Source: Marivivens donghaensis (GTDB taxonomy: Bacteria; Pseudomonadota; Alphaproteobacteria; Rhodobacterales; Rhodobacteraceae). Taken from it: a DNA stretch of 64,000 nt. Below are positions 38,973-48,082 of this stretch, in pieces. A model generated the notes under the pieces. The model saw nothing but the letters and a program-made list of their open reading frames with translations. It did not search any database and was not told where the DNA came from. Within the stretch, counting starts at the first letter, position 1, and every line of letters begins with the position of its first letter. The stretch is from contig NZ_JALNPR010000003.1 of assembly GCF_023541015.1 (NCBI RefSeq), positions 1 through 64,000 on the forward strand, written 5' to 3'. A program made the translations under genes and the position numbers.

Positions 38973-38994
38973 GGGGCTGCGATTTCGCGGCCCC
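38973..38994 (+). terminator. Hairpin after dcd, possible terminator
   Basis: GGGGCTGCG pairs with CGCGGCCCC (one G-U) around a 4-base loop, 6 bases after the dcd stop. There is no T run, so termination is uncertain. Confidence 0.35.
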
Positions 38995-39064
38995 ATCCAA
39001 AATACACATTTACATATCTTAATTTAAATATATGAATAAGGGGCTGCAACCAAAGGAGCCCCTA

Positions 39065-39421
39065 ATGGCCTATACCGAAAAATTCCAAGCCATGTCCGAC
39101 GCCGCCCGCGCCCGCGTGGACGAAGTCGCCCCCGAAGACGTTGATGCCCTGATCGCAGGCGGTGCCATCGCGCTCGACATCCGCGATCCCGACGAACATG
39201 CCAAAACCCATATCCCCGGCTCGATCAACATCAGCCGCGGCAAACTGGAGATGAACGTCGAAGGCATCATCACCGACCTCAACGCCACCATTCTTTGCTA
39301 CTGCAACGCCTACAACCGTGGCGCTCTCTCAGCGGCAAGCCTGCGTGACATGGGCTATGCCAATGCAAAATTCATCGGCGGCGGCCTGAATGCATGGAAA
39401 AAACTGCACGAAGAGGCCTGA
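39065..39421 (+). CDS. Rhodanese-domain protein
   Basis: A 118-residue single rhodanese domain. The substrate loop LDIRDPDEHAKTHIPGSINI is typical, and the active-site loop reads CYCNAYNRGALSA with the second Cys at the expected catalytic position. It would transfer sulfane sulfur. The upstream region is AT-rich. An AAAGGAG ribosome site precedes the ATG at 39065; an in-frame ATG at 39032 lacks one. Confidence 0.88.
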   Translation: MAYTEKFQAMSDAARARVDEVAPEDVDALIAGGAIALDIRDPDEHAKTHIPGSINISRGKLEMNVEGIITDLNATILCYCNAYNRGALSAASLRDMGYANAKFIGGGLNAWKKLHEEA

Positions 39422-39422
39422 T

Positions 39423-39465
39423 GCCTTTGTGCTGAAAATATCCCGGGGTGCGGGGCAGCGCCCCG
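39423..39465. repeat. Recurring 3'-end element, copy 2
   Basis: Lies between the rhodanese gene and the convergent 69-residue gene. Read on the minus strand it is a GGGGC-N3-GCCCC hairpin, then ATATTTTC. It matches copy 1 at 31529-31573 in its outer 25 bases except for one. Confidence 0.7.
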
Positions 39466-39477
39466 CGATCTCACCCT

Positions 39478-39687
39478 TTAGCGGAACCGCGAAATCCCAC
39501 GAATAACCCGCGTGGCTTTGCCAATCCGCCCTGTCATCTCACCGATCTGACGGGACCGCGCCCGCGCCTCTGGCGTATCATTGCTGTTCCCCGTGACCTT
39601 TGCCCAGAGCCGTTGAAACAGGCCGCGTTGACGTAGGACGCGCATCAACATGCGCATCACCGTCCGCATCATTTGATCTTGGTTCAT
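39478..39687 (-). CDS. Small basic Met/Arg-rich protein, unknown
   Basis: A 69-residue strongly basic protein, starting with a Met- and Arg-rich helix (QMMRTVMRMLMRVLRQ) and ending in an Arg-rich tail. The AAGGATC ribosome site before the ATG supports translation. No family is recognised. It is between the rhodanese gene and scpB and is followed by the recurring 3'-end element. A nucleic-acid or membrane-surface role would be a guess. Confidence 0.6.
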   Translation of the reverse strand: MNQDQMMRTVMRMLMRVLRQRGLFQRLWAKVTGNSNDTPEARARSRQIGEMTGRIGKATRVIRGISRFR

Positions 39688-39742
39688 TGCTGATCCTTTG
39701 CTGCCTCAGGGACAGCCTATCACAACCCAAAGGCGCACGACA

Positions 39743-40417
39743 TCACTCTTCGATGAACAGATCGCCCTGATCATCATCCTCGTCATCCTCACCAGACAGT
39801 TGCCCCATTCCTGGCGGCGGACGGTTATCCAATAGGCCCGCAGACCGCAATTCTTTGAGCCCAGGCAGGTCGCGCGCGCTCTCTAGCCCAAAGTGGTCGA
39901 GGAACTCTTGTGTCACCACAAAGGTGACAGGCCGACCCGGTGTCATCTTGCGGCGGCCAAAGCGGATCCATTCCATCTCGATCAATTGGTCGATTGTTCC
40001 GCGCGATACGGACACGCCACGGATTTCTTCGATCTCAGCGCGTGTGACGGGCTGGTGGTAGGCGATGATCGCCAGCGTTTCGATCGCTGCGCGGGACATC
40101 TTCCGCACTTCGATCGTTTCTTTCTGCATCAGATAGCCGAGATCAGGCGCAGTGCGCAGCGCCCATGCCTCCCCGACCTTTACCAAACGCACCCCCCGCC
40201 CCTCGTAGCGTTTGCGCAGGTGGGCGATGGCCTCGGCGGGATCGCAGCCATGCGGCATCCGTCCTTCCAACTCACGGATCGTGACAGGTTCGGAGCTGGC
40301 AAAGAGGATCGCTTCGACCATGCGCTCTTGTTCACCAATCGGCGGCGCGTCAAAGAGGCTGATCTCTGCCTCTTCGGTCTCGATATCGCGGTGTGTGGCT
40401 TCAGTTTCGTCAACCAT
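39743..40417 (-). CDS. scpB: Segregation and condensation protein B
   Basis: A 224-residue ScpB: paired winged-helix domains with MVEAILFASSEPVTIREL at about 35-52, ALRTAPDL, and the ETLAIIAYHQPVTRAEIEEI signature, then GRPVTFVVTQEFLDHFGL. The tail is acidic. It forms the condensin complex with Smc and ScpA. The start at 40417 overlaps the scpA end by 8 bases; a longer in-frame ATG would lie deep in scpA. Confidence 0.94.
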   Translation of the reverse strand: MVDETEATHRDIETEEAEISLFDAPPIGEQERMVEAILFASSEPVTIRELEGRMPHGCDPAEAIAHLRKRYEGRGVRLVKVGEAWALRTAPDLGYLMQKETIEVRKMSRAAIETLAIIAYHQPVTRAEIEEIRGVSVSRGTIDQLIEMEWIRFGRRKMTPGRPVTFVVTQEFLDHFGLESARDLPGLKELRSAGLLDNRPPPGMGQLSGEDDEDDDQGDLFIEE

Positions 40418-41210
40418 CGCGTGGCGCTCTCCTACGGATCTGGATCGGGGCAAAGGTTTCGCCCTGCCGCAATTCGATCTTACCTTCTTTGACCAATTCC
40501 AGCGTTGCGGCAAAGGTCGCAGCCGTGGCGGATCGTGTCCGCATGCTGTCGCCCTGCCAGCCATCTGGCATATACATCACCAGATCGGTCCATTCTTTCG
40601 CGTAGCCAATCAGCGGTTTCATCCGCTCTAACGCGCGCTCCATCGTGTCGATGTGTTCGCGGTCAAAGACAAAGGGACGGAATTCGTCCTTGGTCCTGAT
40701 CCGCGCATAGCCCTGCATGAGGTCCAACAACGTCGCCGTATATCGCACCGAGCGCACTCGTTCGACATCTTCAGGGATACCACGGGCAAAGAAATCACGG
40801 CCCTTTTGGTCCCGCGCCATGAGGTTTGCCGCAGCGGTCCGCATCGCCTCTAGCCGTTCCAACTGGAACGCAAGGTGCGCGGCGAGCTCTTCACCCGATG
40901 GGCCTTCTTCGGTCGGATCAGGGGGCAGCAAGAGGCGTGATTTCAGGAACGCCAGCCACGCCGCCATCACAAGATAATCCGCCGCCAGTTCGAGCCGCAG
41001 TTCCTTGGCCTTTTCGACAAAGGCCAGATACTGCTCGGCCAGCGCGACCATCGAAATCTGCAGAAGGTCAACCTTTTGCGTCCGCGCCAACGTCAGCAAG
41101 AGGTCTAGCGGTCCCTCGAACGCGCCCACGTCAACAACCAGCGCCTCGGCGGCAAGGCGCTCTGACACGCTCACGCGGTCGGTGTTGAATAACTGCTGCT
41201 GTTCGGCCAT
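40410..41210 (-). CDS. scpA: Segregation and condensation protein A (kleisin)
   Basis: A 266-residue kleisin with the ScpA start FEGPLDLLLTLARTQKVDL at about 30-48 and the YLVMAAWLAFLKSRLLLP segment. The C terminus forms a winged helix that contacts the Smc head. It links Smc heads in chromosome condensation. It lies 7 bases after nagZ and upstream of scpB in the same direction. Confidence 0.94.
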   Translation of the reverse strand: MAEQQQLFNTDRVSVSERLAAEALVVDVGAFEGPLDLLLTLARTQKVDLLQISMVALAEQYLAFVEKAKELRLELAADYLVMAAWLAFLKSRLLLPPDPTEEGPSGEELAAHLAFQLERLEAMRTAAANLMARDQKGRDFFARGIPEDVERVRSVRYTATLLDLMQGYARIRTKDEFRPFVFDREHIDTMERALERMKPLIGYAKEWTDLVMYMPDGWQGDSMRTRSATAATFAATLELVKEGKIELRQGETFAPIQIRRRAPRDG

Positions 41211-41217
41211 GCCGTCC

Positions 41218-42204
41218 CTACGCTAATAGCGCGTTAAGTTCGGCTTCAATCGCTTCGATGTCAACGGGTTCTGGCGTTTTCCGACAGGCCATCGCCGCCT
41301 CTGCGCGGGTCATTGCCGCCTCTGACATTTGACCACAGGTGTTGGCAATCGCCTCCATCTCTGCGGCTTCACCATTACAGTGGAGCACCACATCGCAGCC
41401 AGCTTGCAGCGACACCAGCCCGCGCTGATCGACGGTGCCATTGAGGGCCTCCATCGAAATATCGTCGGTCATGAGAAGGCCGTCGAACCCGATGTCCTCG
41501 CGGATGAGGCGGATCATATCGGGGTTTTGCGTCGCAGGACGATCGCCCATCGCAGGGTAGACAATATGCGCCGACATGCCCAAAGGCAGATCGTTCAGCG
41601 CCCGAAACGGGGCAAAATCGGTGACGGCGGCGTCGTCCAAGGAAACATCTGCGACAGGCAGGCCAAGGTGGCTGTCCACCTTTCCGCGCCCATGTCCAGG
41701 CATGTGTTTCAGGATCGGCAGGACGCCCCCTGCTAGATGCCCCTCTGCGCTGGCACGCGCATTGGCGATGACTGTGGCGGCATCGGTGCCGAGGCAGCGA
41801 TTGCGCAAGAACGGATGTGTGTCAGGCTGGGCCACGTCGCATGTCGGCGCACAGTTTGCGTCGATCCCAACGGAGCGCAGTTCATCAGCGATAATCCGAT
41901 AGCGCAGCCAAAACGCCCGCGCCGCGTCCCGCGCTGTCTCGGCTTGATCGAGTGGCGGCAACCATTCGCGCCAATGCGGGCTGCGCATCCGCTGCACACG
42001 TCCGCCTTCTTGATCAATCAGGACAAGAGCATCTCGGCCCACGGTATCCCGCAGGTCATTCGTCAGACGTCGAAGTTGGTCTGGCGTGTCGATATTGCGG
42101 GCAAAAAGGATAAAGGCCCAAGGGTCCGCATCTTTGAAAAACCCACGTTCCCAATCAGTTACCTCGCCCCCCTCAGGTGCGAGGATAAACGCCCCATGCG
42201 CCAC
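41218..42204 (-). CDS. nagZ: Beta-N-acetylhexosaminidase NagZ
   Basis: A 328-residue glycoside hydrolase family 3 enzyme for cytosolic peptidoglycan recycling. It shows VLIDQEGGRVQRM, the KHMPGHGRGKVDSH loop with the catalytic His, and the nucleophile Asp in LLMTDDISM. It removes GlcNAc from anhydro-muropeptides. The ATG directly follows the stop of the SPOR gene, so the pair is translated together. The SPOR-nagZ-scpAB order is usual in Rhodobacterales. Confidence 0.93.
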   Translation of the reverse strand: MAHGAFILAPEGGEVTDWERGFFKDADPWAFILFARNIDTPDQLRRLTNDLRDTVGRDALVLIDQEGGRVQRMRSPHWREWLPPLDQAETARDAARAFWLRYRIIADELRSVGIDANCAPTCDVAQPDTHPFLRNRCLGTDAATVIANARASAEGHLAGGVLPILKHMPGHGRGKVDSHLGLPVADVSLDDAAVTDFAPFRALNDLPLGMSAHIVYPAMGDRPATQNPDMIRLIREDIGFDGLLMTDDISMEALNGTVDQRGLVSLQAGCDVVLHCNGEAAEMEAIANTCGQMSEAAMTRAEAAMACRKTPEPVDIEAIEAELNALLA

Positions 42205-43275
42205 TTAGCGCACCACGACAGGAACGCAGTCTGTGCCTTCAGCAGTCAGAGCCGCACAGAACCGACGCGCATCCGACAGGTCAGCAAAGTTCATCGCCCG
42301 CAGACGGAAGAACGTCCGACCGCCGCGTTCAGCCTGCTGGATCACGCGGTCTTTGTTCGCCATGAAATCTGGGAAACGGTCGTTAAAACGGACCCACTCG
42401 CGGGCTGCAATCTCAACCGAGTCATAGGCGCCAAGCTGGACAAGGTTCGTGCCAACAGGGATCACAGTGGTGGTCACCGTTGCATCCGTCGCCACAGTGC
42501 GCGGTGCCGCAACAGGCGCCGCCGCTGCCGCAGCCAGCGCCGCCGCAATCGGGTTCAGACCTTCGGGACGCGCCATTGGACGCGGGGACCGCGACACACC
42601 GGGAACAGAGGCAGGAATGATGTCAGCAATGACCGCAGAGGACACGCCATTGATCGCGGTTTCAACGGGCGGCACGGCAGAGGTATCAACCGCTTCCATC
42701 GGTGTCGCACCCGCAGCCAATTGATCTGCCATCGCGAGGATGTCGTCAGCGCTCAACGGTTGGATACCGCTGGCAGAGAGGTCAGTCACAGCAACGCTCG
42801 GTACACCAACGGCGTCAGCTTCGGGCGCAGGTGCGCGGGTATCGACACCGTCAGGGATCACTTCGCCCGCTTCGGCGGTGGGCATGACAACCAAATCTTC
42901 GGCAGGAAGTGCCGCCATCTGCGGCGCAAGCAACAGCGTTTCGGCGTCTTCGGGCGCAGCTGCGCCACCCAGCGCGGCAACAGCATTGACCGATAGACCG
43001 ACGTGATCCGCGATATCACCACCGGGGTTGCTGGGCGCAGTGCGCATCGCACCTTCCATCGCCCTAACCACAGGAACACCCGTCACATCGCGCATCACGA
43101 GCTTGTAGCCCCATACGCCAATACCAATCACGAGACCGAGGGACACCAATCCCCCAGCGACGTTCACGAGTTTACCCGTATCGAGTGCACGCCCGTTTTG
43201 CGGGGCGTTCATGTCTGAGTACGCTGCCATCGTTGCCTCATCGCCGTCGGGTTTCCGTCTGCCCCGACGATCCAT
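42205..43275 (-). CDS. SPOR-domain membrane protein
   Basis: A 356-residue protein. A cytoplasmic basic start is followed by a single TM at about 38-62 (VAGGLVSLGLVIGIGVWGYKLV) and a long low-complexity Ala/Pro/Val region. The C-terminal SPOR domain (about 275-356) starts LVQLGAYDSVEIAAREW. SPOR domains bind denuded glycans at the division site. I chose the ATG at 43275; a TTG at 43299 and an ATG at about 43230 are alternatives. It lies between argS and nagZ. Confidence 0.88.
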   Translation of the reverse strand: MDRRGRRKPDGDEATMAAYSDMNAPQNGRALDTGKLVNVAGGLVSLGLVIGIGVWGYKLVMRDVTGVPVVRAMEGAMRTAPSNPGGDIADHVGLSVNAVAALGGAAAPEDAETLLLAPQMAALPAEDLVVMPTAEAGEVIPDGVDTRAPAPEADAVGVPSVAVTDLSASGIQPLSADDILAMADQLAAGATPMEAVDTSAVPPVETAINGVSSAVIADIIPASVPGVSRSPRPMARPEGLNPIAAALAAAAAAPVAAPRTVATDATVTTTVIPVGTNLVQLGAYDSVEIAAREWVRFNDRFPDFMANKDRVIQQAERGGRTFFRLRAMNFADLSDARRFCAALTAEGTDCVPVVVR

Positions 43276-43308
43276 TTTGGTTGCCTGCTTTTCCGACAAT
43301 CGGACGCT

Positions 43309-45051
43309 TTAGCGCATCTCTTCTGCCGGTTTGACGCCCAAAATACCCAATCCGTGCGATATGACAACCGCTACGGACTTGATCAGTGCGATTTTCGCTT
43401 GGGATGTTGCAACATCGCCCTCTTGGAAGAACCGCAACGAGGTATCGTCGTTGCCCTTGTTCCACAGGCCGTGGAAGTCAGAGGCCAGTTCGTAGAGGTA
43501 GAACGCGATCCGGTGCGGTTCGTGACCTTTGGCTGCGATTTCAACAAGACGCGGCCATTCAGCGAGCTTTTTGATCAGCGTCACCTCGGCCTCGTGGCCG
43601 ATCTTGGTCAGGTCAGCACCCTGAAGCGCGGACTCAGACACATCAACGCCCGCCTCGGTCGCCTTACGCACAACAGAGTTGATCCGCGCGTTGGCGTATT
43701 GAACGTAGAACACTGGGTTGTCTTTCGACTGCTCCAGCACCTTATCAAAGTCAAAGTCCAACGGCGCGTCGTTCTTGCGGGTCAACATGTGGAAACGGGT
43801 CACGTCAGCGCCCGCCTGTTCAACCACATCGCGCAGGGTCACAAAGGTCCCTGCCCGTTTCGACATCTTGAACGGCTCGCCGTTTTTGAAGAGCTTCACC
43901 AACTGGATAAGTTTGATGTCCAGAGGAACGCGATTGCCAGAGAGCGCCGCAACAGCCGCCTTCATCCGTTTCACATAGCCACCGTGGTCGGCGCCGAAGA
44001 CGTCGATCAATTGATCAAAGCCGCGCTGCACCTTATCGTAGTGATAGGCGATATCGGGTGCGAAATAGGTCCACGCGCCATCTGATTTCTTAACCGGACG
44101 GTCAACATCGTCGCCAAAGTCGGACGACTTGAACAGGGTCTGTTCGCGCGGTTCCCAATCCTCGGGCAGTTTGCCCTTGGGTGGTTCCAGCACGCCCTCG
44201 TAGATCAGGCCATCGCCGCGCAACTGATCAATCGCGCCTTCGATTTTGCCTGTGCCGTAGAGCGCCTTTTCAGACGAGAACACATCCATTTTCACGCCCA
44301 GCAGAGCAAGGTCGTCGCGGATCATGTCCATCATGGCAGCGGTCGCGAATTCACGGATATCGGCGAGCCACACTTCTTCGGGCTGACCGAGCAGGCTGTC
44401 ACCGTATTTCTCTTTCAGCGCCTGACCAACAGGGATCAGGTAGTCACCGGGGTAAAGACCTTCGGCGATATGCGGCTCTTGGCCGTTCGCCTCGCGGTAA
44501 CGTTCAAAGGCAGAGCGCGCTAGAACATCGACCTGTGCACCACCGTCGTTGATGTAATATTCGCGGGTCACGTCATAGCCAGCATAGGCCAAGAGCGACG
44601 CTAGCGCGTCACCAAACACCGCGCCACGAGTGTGACCGACGTGCATTGGACCTGTCGGGTTGGCCGACACGTATTCGACGTTCACCTTAATGCCCTTGCC
44701 CAAGGCCGACTGACCATAGGTCGCATCGGTCAGAGCAGCCGACACGATCTGCGGCCAAACCGCAGCCGCCAGACGCATGTTCAGGAACCCCGGACCAGCC
44801 ACATCAGCGCTGTCGATCCGCGGATCCGCGAGCAGCTTTTCAACAAGAGCCGTCGCAATCTCGCGTGGGTTCTTACCAGCAGGTTTTGCCAATACCATCG
44901 CGGCGTTCGTCGCCATATCCCCATGCAGCGCATCACGCGGCGGTTCGACCGCAACGTTGGCAAAGTCGAGACCAGCAGGCAGCACGCCGTCGGTCACGAG
45001 GGTATCGAGGCAATCAATGACAAGCGCACGGATATCGGAAAACAGGTTCAT
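43309..45051 (-). CDS. argS: Arginyl-tRNA synthetase
   Basis: A 580-residue class I synthetase. The HIGH motif is HVGHTR after NPTGPM (about 128-140). The KMSK motif is FKMSKRAG near residue 400. The N-terminal Add-1 domain and C-terminal anticodon-binding helices (DALRB region) are present. It charges tRNA-Arg. It is followed by the SPOR, nagZ and scpAB genes; the usual upstream neighbour dgt is displaced by two genes here. Confidence 0.97.
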   Translation of the reverse strand: MNLFSDIRALVIDCLDTLVTDGVLPAGLDFANVAVEPPRDALHGDMATNAAMVLAKPAGKNPREIATALVEKLLADPRIDSADVAGPGFLNMRLAAAVWPQIVSAALTDATYGQSALGKGIKVNVEYVSANPTGPMHVGHTRGAVFGDALASLLAYAGYDVTREYYINDGGAQVDVLARSAFERYREANGQEPHIAEGLYPGDYLIPVGQALKEKYGDSLLGQPEEVWLADIREFATAAMMDMIRDDLALLGVKMDVFSSEKALYGTGKIEGAIDQLRGDGLIYEGVLEPPKGKLPEDWEPREQTLFKSSDFGDDVDRPVKKSDGAWTYFAPDIAYHYDKVQRGFDQLIDVFGADHGGYVKRMKAAVAALSGNRVPLDIKLIQLVKLFKNGEPFKMSKRAGTFVTLRDVVEQAGADVTRFHMLTRKNDAPLDFDFDKVLEQSKDNPVFYVQYANARINSVVRKATEAGVDVSESALQGADLTKIGHEAEVTLIKKLAEWPRLVEIAAKGHEPHRIAFYLYELASDFHGLWNKGNDDTSLRFFQEGDVATSQAKIALIKSVAVVISHGLGILGVKPAEEMR

Positions 45052-45160
45052 TTTATCGTCTTTCTCGGGTTCGAGGCGGGTTTACCACGCAATGCGCTAA
45101 GGTCAACGGTCAAGCGATCTTACCACTTGCCAACCCTATCCAGTAGAGCGATGATTCAGC

Positions 45161-46234
45161 ATGATACGTTTTACTGTTTCGCTCATTGCTTTTGTTGGTT
45201 TAATCACCCTCGGGTTAGTGTCCTACATCAGGATCGAACTCGCGTTCCCCGGGATTATGGCCTTCACCCGCTGGATTGGCGAACCCGATGTAAAAGCGGC
45301 CTATGAGAATATCAGCCACGTCCACGGGCTCTTTGCGACAACGCTCTTCCTTCTGTCGGCCTCATTCCTTGCCTTCACCGCAGGTATGCGCGGCGCACCG
45401 CTCGGCAATCTGTGGGGCAATACGGCGCTTATCATCGCGCTCATTCAATTGCTGCTTGCGCTGTGGGAAACAGGGGCGATGCTCTGGCCTGCGAGTTTCC
45501 CGATTTATCCGCTTCGTCTGGAACATTATGCAGAGATCAAAGACTTCTCTGCGGGCGCCATGTTCCTCTCCGAAGATTACTTTCGGATGACGGCTCTCAC
45601 ACTCACCATCCTCGCGAGCGCCTCTAACGTCTGCACATCGAAACCCTACAAGCTCGGCTCAGCCCTCCTTGCGGTCATCACGCTGATGACCTTTGGTCTC
45701 TTTAACTTCTTCCGCCTGCACACGGGCGCAGACATCGGATTGTCGCTCTTTATCGTGCCCGAAGTCATTCTTTTGGCGATCCTCGCGATTGTCATGATCG
45801 ACCCGATGCGTCCTGACGAACCACACCTGACTGTCGGCATCGGGTTGGTTCTGATCACAGGCATGGCCTTTGACCTCGTGTCGACTCTGGCGGACGATAT
45901 GTACCTCGGGCGCAGCTATTATTTCATCGCCAACAACCATCTTGCTCAGCACGGTCTGATGCTCTTTGCGTTTTTTGCCGCTTGGTTTCGATGGAAACTA
46001 CCTCAGGGTCCGCAGTGGTGTCTGTGGGTCTACTCTGGCGCACTCGGATCAGCACTCTTGCTGACCTACCTACCGATGATGACCATTGGGCAACGAGGCG
46101 GGATGCGGCACATGCCAGACTCCACCGATGAGTTCCCCGTTCTCCATCTCACGTCGAGCATTGGGTCCGCGGTTCTGGTCGTGGTGATCCTCTTGGGCCT
46201 CTTTGCCCCGCGCCTGTTTAGTTCACGCAGGTAA
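45161..46234 (+). CDS. Divergent heme-copper-oxidase subunit-I-like membrane protein
   Basis: A 357-residue protein with about 10 membrane segments. The C terminus resembles oxidase subunit I: a helix with YYFIANNHLAQHG (253-265, compare the two-His helix X) and then GMRHMPDSTDEFP and SSIGS (314-336, compare GMPRRY-D-P and SSxGS). A helix II-like SHVHG (52-56) precedes it. H55 and H260 could bind a low-spin heme. The heme a3 His is Asn, the HPEVY site at best reads VPEVI, and two helices are missing, so oxygen reduction is unlikely. No other oxidase genes are near. The fold call is inference. Confidence 0.6.
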   Translation: MIRFTVSLIAFVGLITLGLVSYIRIELAFPGIMAFTRWIGEPDVKAAYENISHVHGLFATTLFLLSASFLAFTAGMRGAPLGNLWGNTALIIALIQLLLALWETGAMLWPASFPIYPLRLEHYAEIKDFSAGAMFLSEDYFRMTALTLTILASASNVCTSKPYKLGSALLAVITLMTFGLFNFFRLHTGADIGLSLFIVPEVILLAILAIVMIDPMRPDEPHLTVGIGLVLITGMAFDLVSTLADDMYLGRSYYFIANNHLAQHGLMLFAFFAAWFRWKLPQGPQWCLWVYSGALGSALLLTYLPMMTIGQRGGMRHMPDSTDEFPVLHLTSSIGSAVLVVVILLGLFAPRLFSSRR

Positions 46235-48082
46235 ATCGTCGGGCAGGTTTGGACGCACTTTGGACGCTTCGCTCTCTAGACTGCCGGGCGGCAACATTGA
46301 GATGATCTGTACATCTGGCGCACCCTTGATCTGATCATCGCGGCGAATGAACCTAATATCCCCCGACGCACTGACCCGCGCGATCAACACCGCATCAGGC
46401 CGTTTTTCGCGCCAATGATCGGCAGTGAATTCTTCGGTCAAACGGGTGACACGGAACAGCCACCCTTCGCGCATCATCGTCTCTAGATCGCGCATGGTCT
46501 TTTCAGGGCCAAAGGGTTTGCCGCCCAAGCTATTGGGCAAGGCGTGCCGCGAACTGTCGCTCTTTTCGCGCTGCACCTGATAGACCCGATCCCGCCCGAA
46601 TTCAGGGCCAAGGTCGGTCGCGACGAGGGTGTTATACGCATCGTTGTCGGTCGCGGCGATGATCGTCTGATAGCCCACCCATTCCAGACGATCCTCTGCA
46701 GCCTCTGACAGAATATCACCTGTGAACGTCGGCACGCCAGCAGATCGCGCATGACGTAAATGGATGTGGTTAGGGTCCGTGATCAACGCCCGCACATCTG
46801 CCTTTTTCAACGCCTCAGCAAGCCCCGTCGCCCAACGCGATCCGCCCGCGATAATAACCCCCGGACGTTCGCCGCCCGTCAGCCCAAGGAACCGCGCAAA
46901 AGGCGCTAGCGTAAAGCCGTGAAGAACCACGCTCGTCGCGACGAGGACAAAGGCGAGCGGTGCAACCACCGCGCCATCCTCAACCCCGATCTGCGCAAGG
47001 CGTTCCCCGAACAGCCCCGCGACCGCGACCAGCACAACGCCACGAGGACCAGTGAAAGCGACCAACACACGTTCCCGCCACGGCACATCCGTGAACGCCA
47101 ATGAGGTGAACACCGCCACAGGTCGCGCGATCAAAATGACCGACACCACAAACAGCCCCGCATGCCAATCGAGCCGCCCAAGCGCCGCGAAATCGAGGTT
47201 CGCCGCGAGCAGGATAAAGACGCCCGACACCAGTAGAACCGTCGCGTGCTCTTTGAAACGGCGCAGCTCGACGTATGACGGCAATTTGGCATTGGCGATC
47301 CAGATACCCATGATCGTGACCGTCAACAGCCCGCTTTCGTGAAGAACCGTGTCTGCGATCGCAAAAACGGCCAATAGCACGGTAAAGATCACGGGGACCT
47401 TCATGTATTCGGGCACCCACGCCCGCTTGAACGATTTCGACACGCCCCACCCCGCCAAGAGGCCCAAGGCCGTGGCTATCCCGATGCCCGTGATGAACTC
47501 TAACGTCGCGGCCCCGCCGTCCGATGCGGTCCGCGCAACCACGACGACTTCGAACGCGAGAACGGCGGCCAATGCGCCGATGGGGTCGTTCAAGATGGCT
47601 TCCCACTGGAGGAGGTTTGCAGGACGTTTTGACAGTCGTGCCTGCCGCAGCAAAGGCGCGATGACGGTGGGGCCAGTGACGATCATGATCCCGCCAAAAA
47701 CGGCAGAGGTTTCCCACGACAGTCCCGCCGCATAGTGCAAGGCCGCAGCCGAGGTGATCCAGCCCATTGGCGCACCGACAAAGACCAGTCGCCGCACACC
47801 TTTGGCCGCGTCCGACAGAGAGTGGCGTTCTAACGTCAGGCCGCCCTCAAACAGGATAATCGCAACCGCAATCGCGATCATGGGCGAGAGAAGCGCGCCA
47901 ATATCGCGGGATGGATCAAAAATACCCAGCACAGGGCCAACGATGATCCCAGCGAGCAGCATCAGAACAATTGCGGGCATTCGTAGTCGCCACGCCAACC
48001 ATTGTGATCCGACCCCCAAGGCACCAACGAGTGCGAACGCCATCACGGGGGCCATCTGCCCCACTGCCCCTTCAACCGACAT
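46223..48082 (-). CDS. CPA1-type cation:proton antiporter with TrkA-like C terminus
   Basis: A 619-residue membrane protein. The N-terminal 400 residues form about 12-13 segments of a Na+/H+ exchanger. The ion-binding Asn-Asp pair is in LNDPIGAL, typical of electroneutral CPA1, and an FEGGLTLE motif is present. Residues about 405-500 form a TrkA_N/RCK-like Rossmann domain (PGVIIAGGSRWATGLAEAL, then a DILSEAAEDR stretch). It likely moves Na+ or K+ against H+. It overlaps the dgt start by 11 bases and the convergent oxidase-like gene by 12. Confidence 0.88.
   Translation of the reverse strand: MSVEGAVGQMAPVMAFALVGALGVGSQWLAWRLRMPAIVLMLLAGIIVGPVLGIFDPSRDIGALLSPMIAIAVAIILFEGGLTLERHSLSDAAKGVRRLVFVGAPMGWITSAAALHYAAGLSWETSAVFGGIMIVTGPTVIAPLLRQARLSKRPANLLQWEAILNDPIGALAAVLAFEVVVVARTASDGGAATLEFITGIGIATALGLLAGWGVSKSFKRAWVPEYMKVPVIFTVLLAVFAIADTVLHESGLLTVTIMGIWIANAKLPSYVELRRFKEHATVLLVSGVFILLAANLDFAALGRLDWHAGLFVVSVILIARPVAVFTSLAFTDVPWRERVLVAFTGPRGVVLVAVAGLFGERLAQIGVEDGAVVAPLAFVLVATSVVLHGFTLAPFARFLGLTGGERPGVIIAGGSRWATGLAEALKKADVRALITDPNHIHLRHARSAGVPTFTGDILSEAAEDRLEWVGYQTIIAATDNDAYNTLVATDLGPEFGRDRVYQVQREKSDSSRHALPNSLGGKPFGPEKTMRDLETMMREGWLFRVTRLTEEFTADHWREKRPDAVLIARVSASGDIRFIRRDDQIKGAPDVQIISMLPPGSLESEASKVRPNLPDDLPA

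Noticed and set aside
41737-42996. 419-codon + strand frame opposite nagZ and the SPOR gene
   Set aside because: Shadow frame with biased composition; nagZ and the SPOR domain are clear on the other strand.
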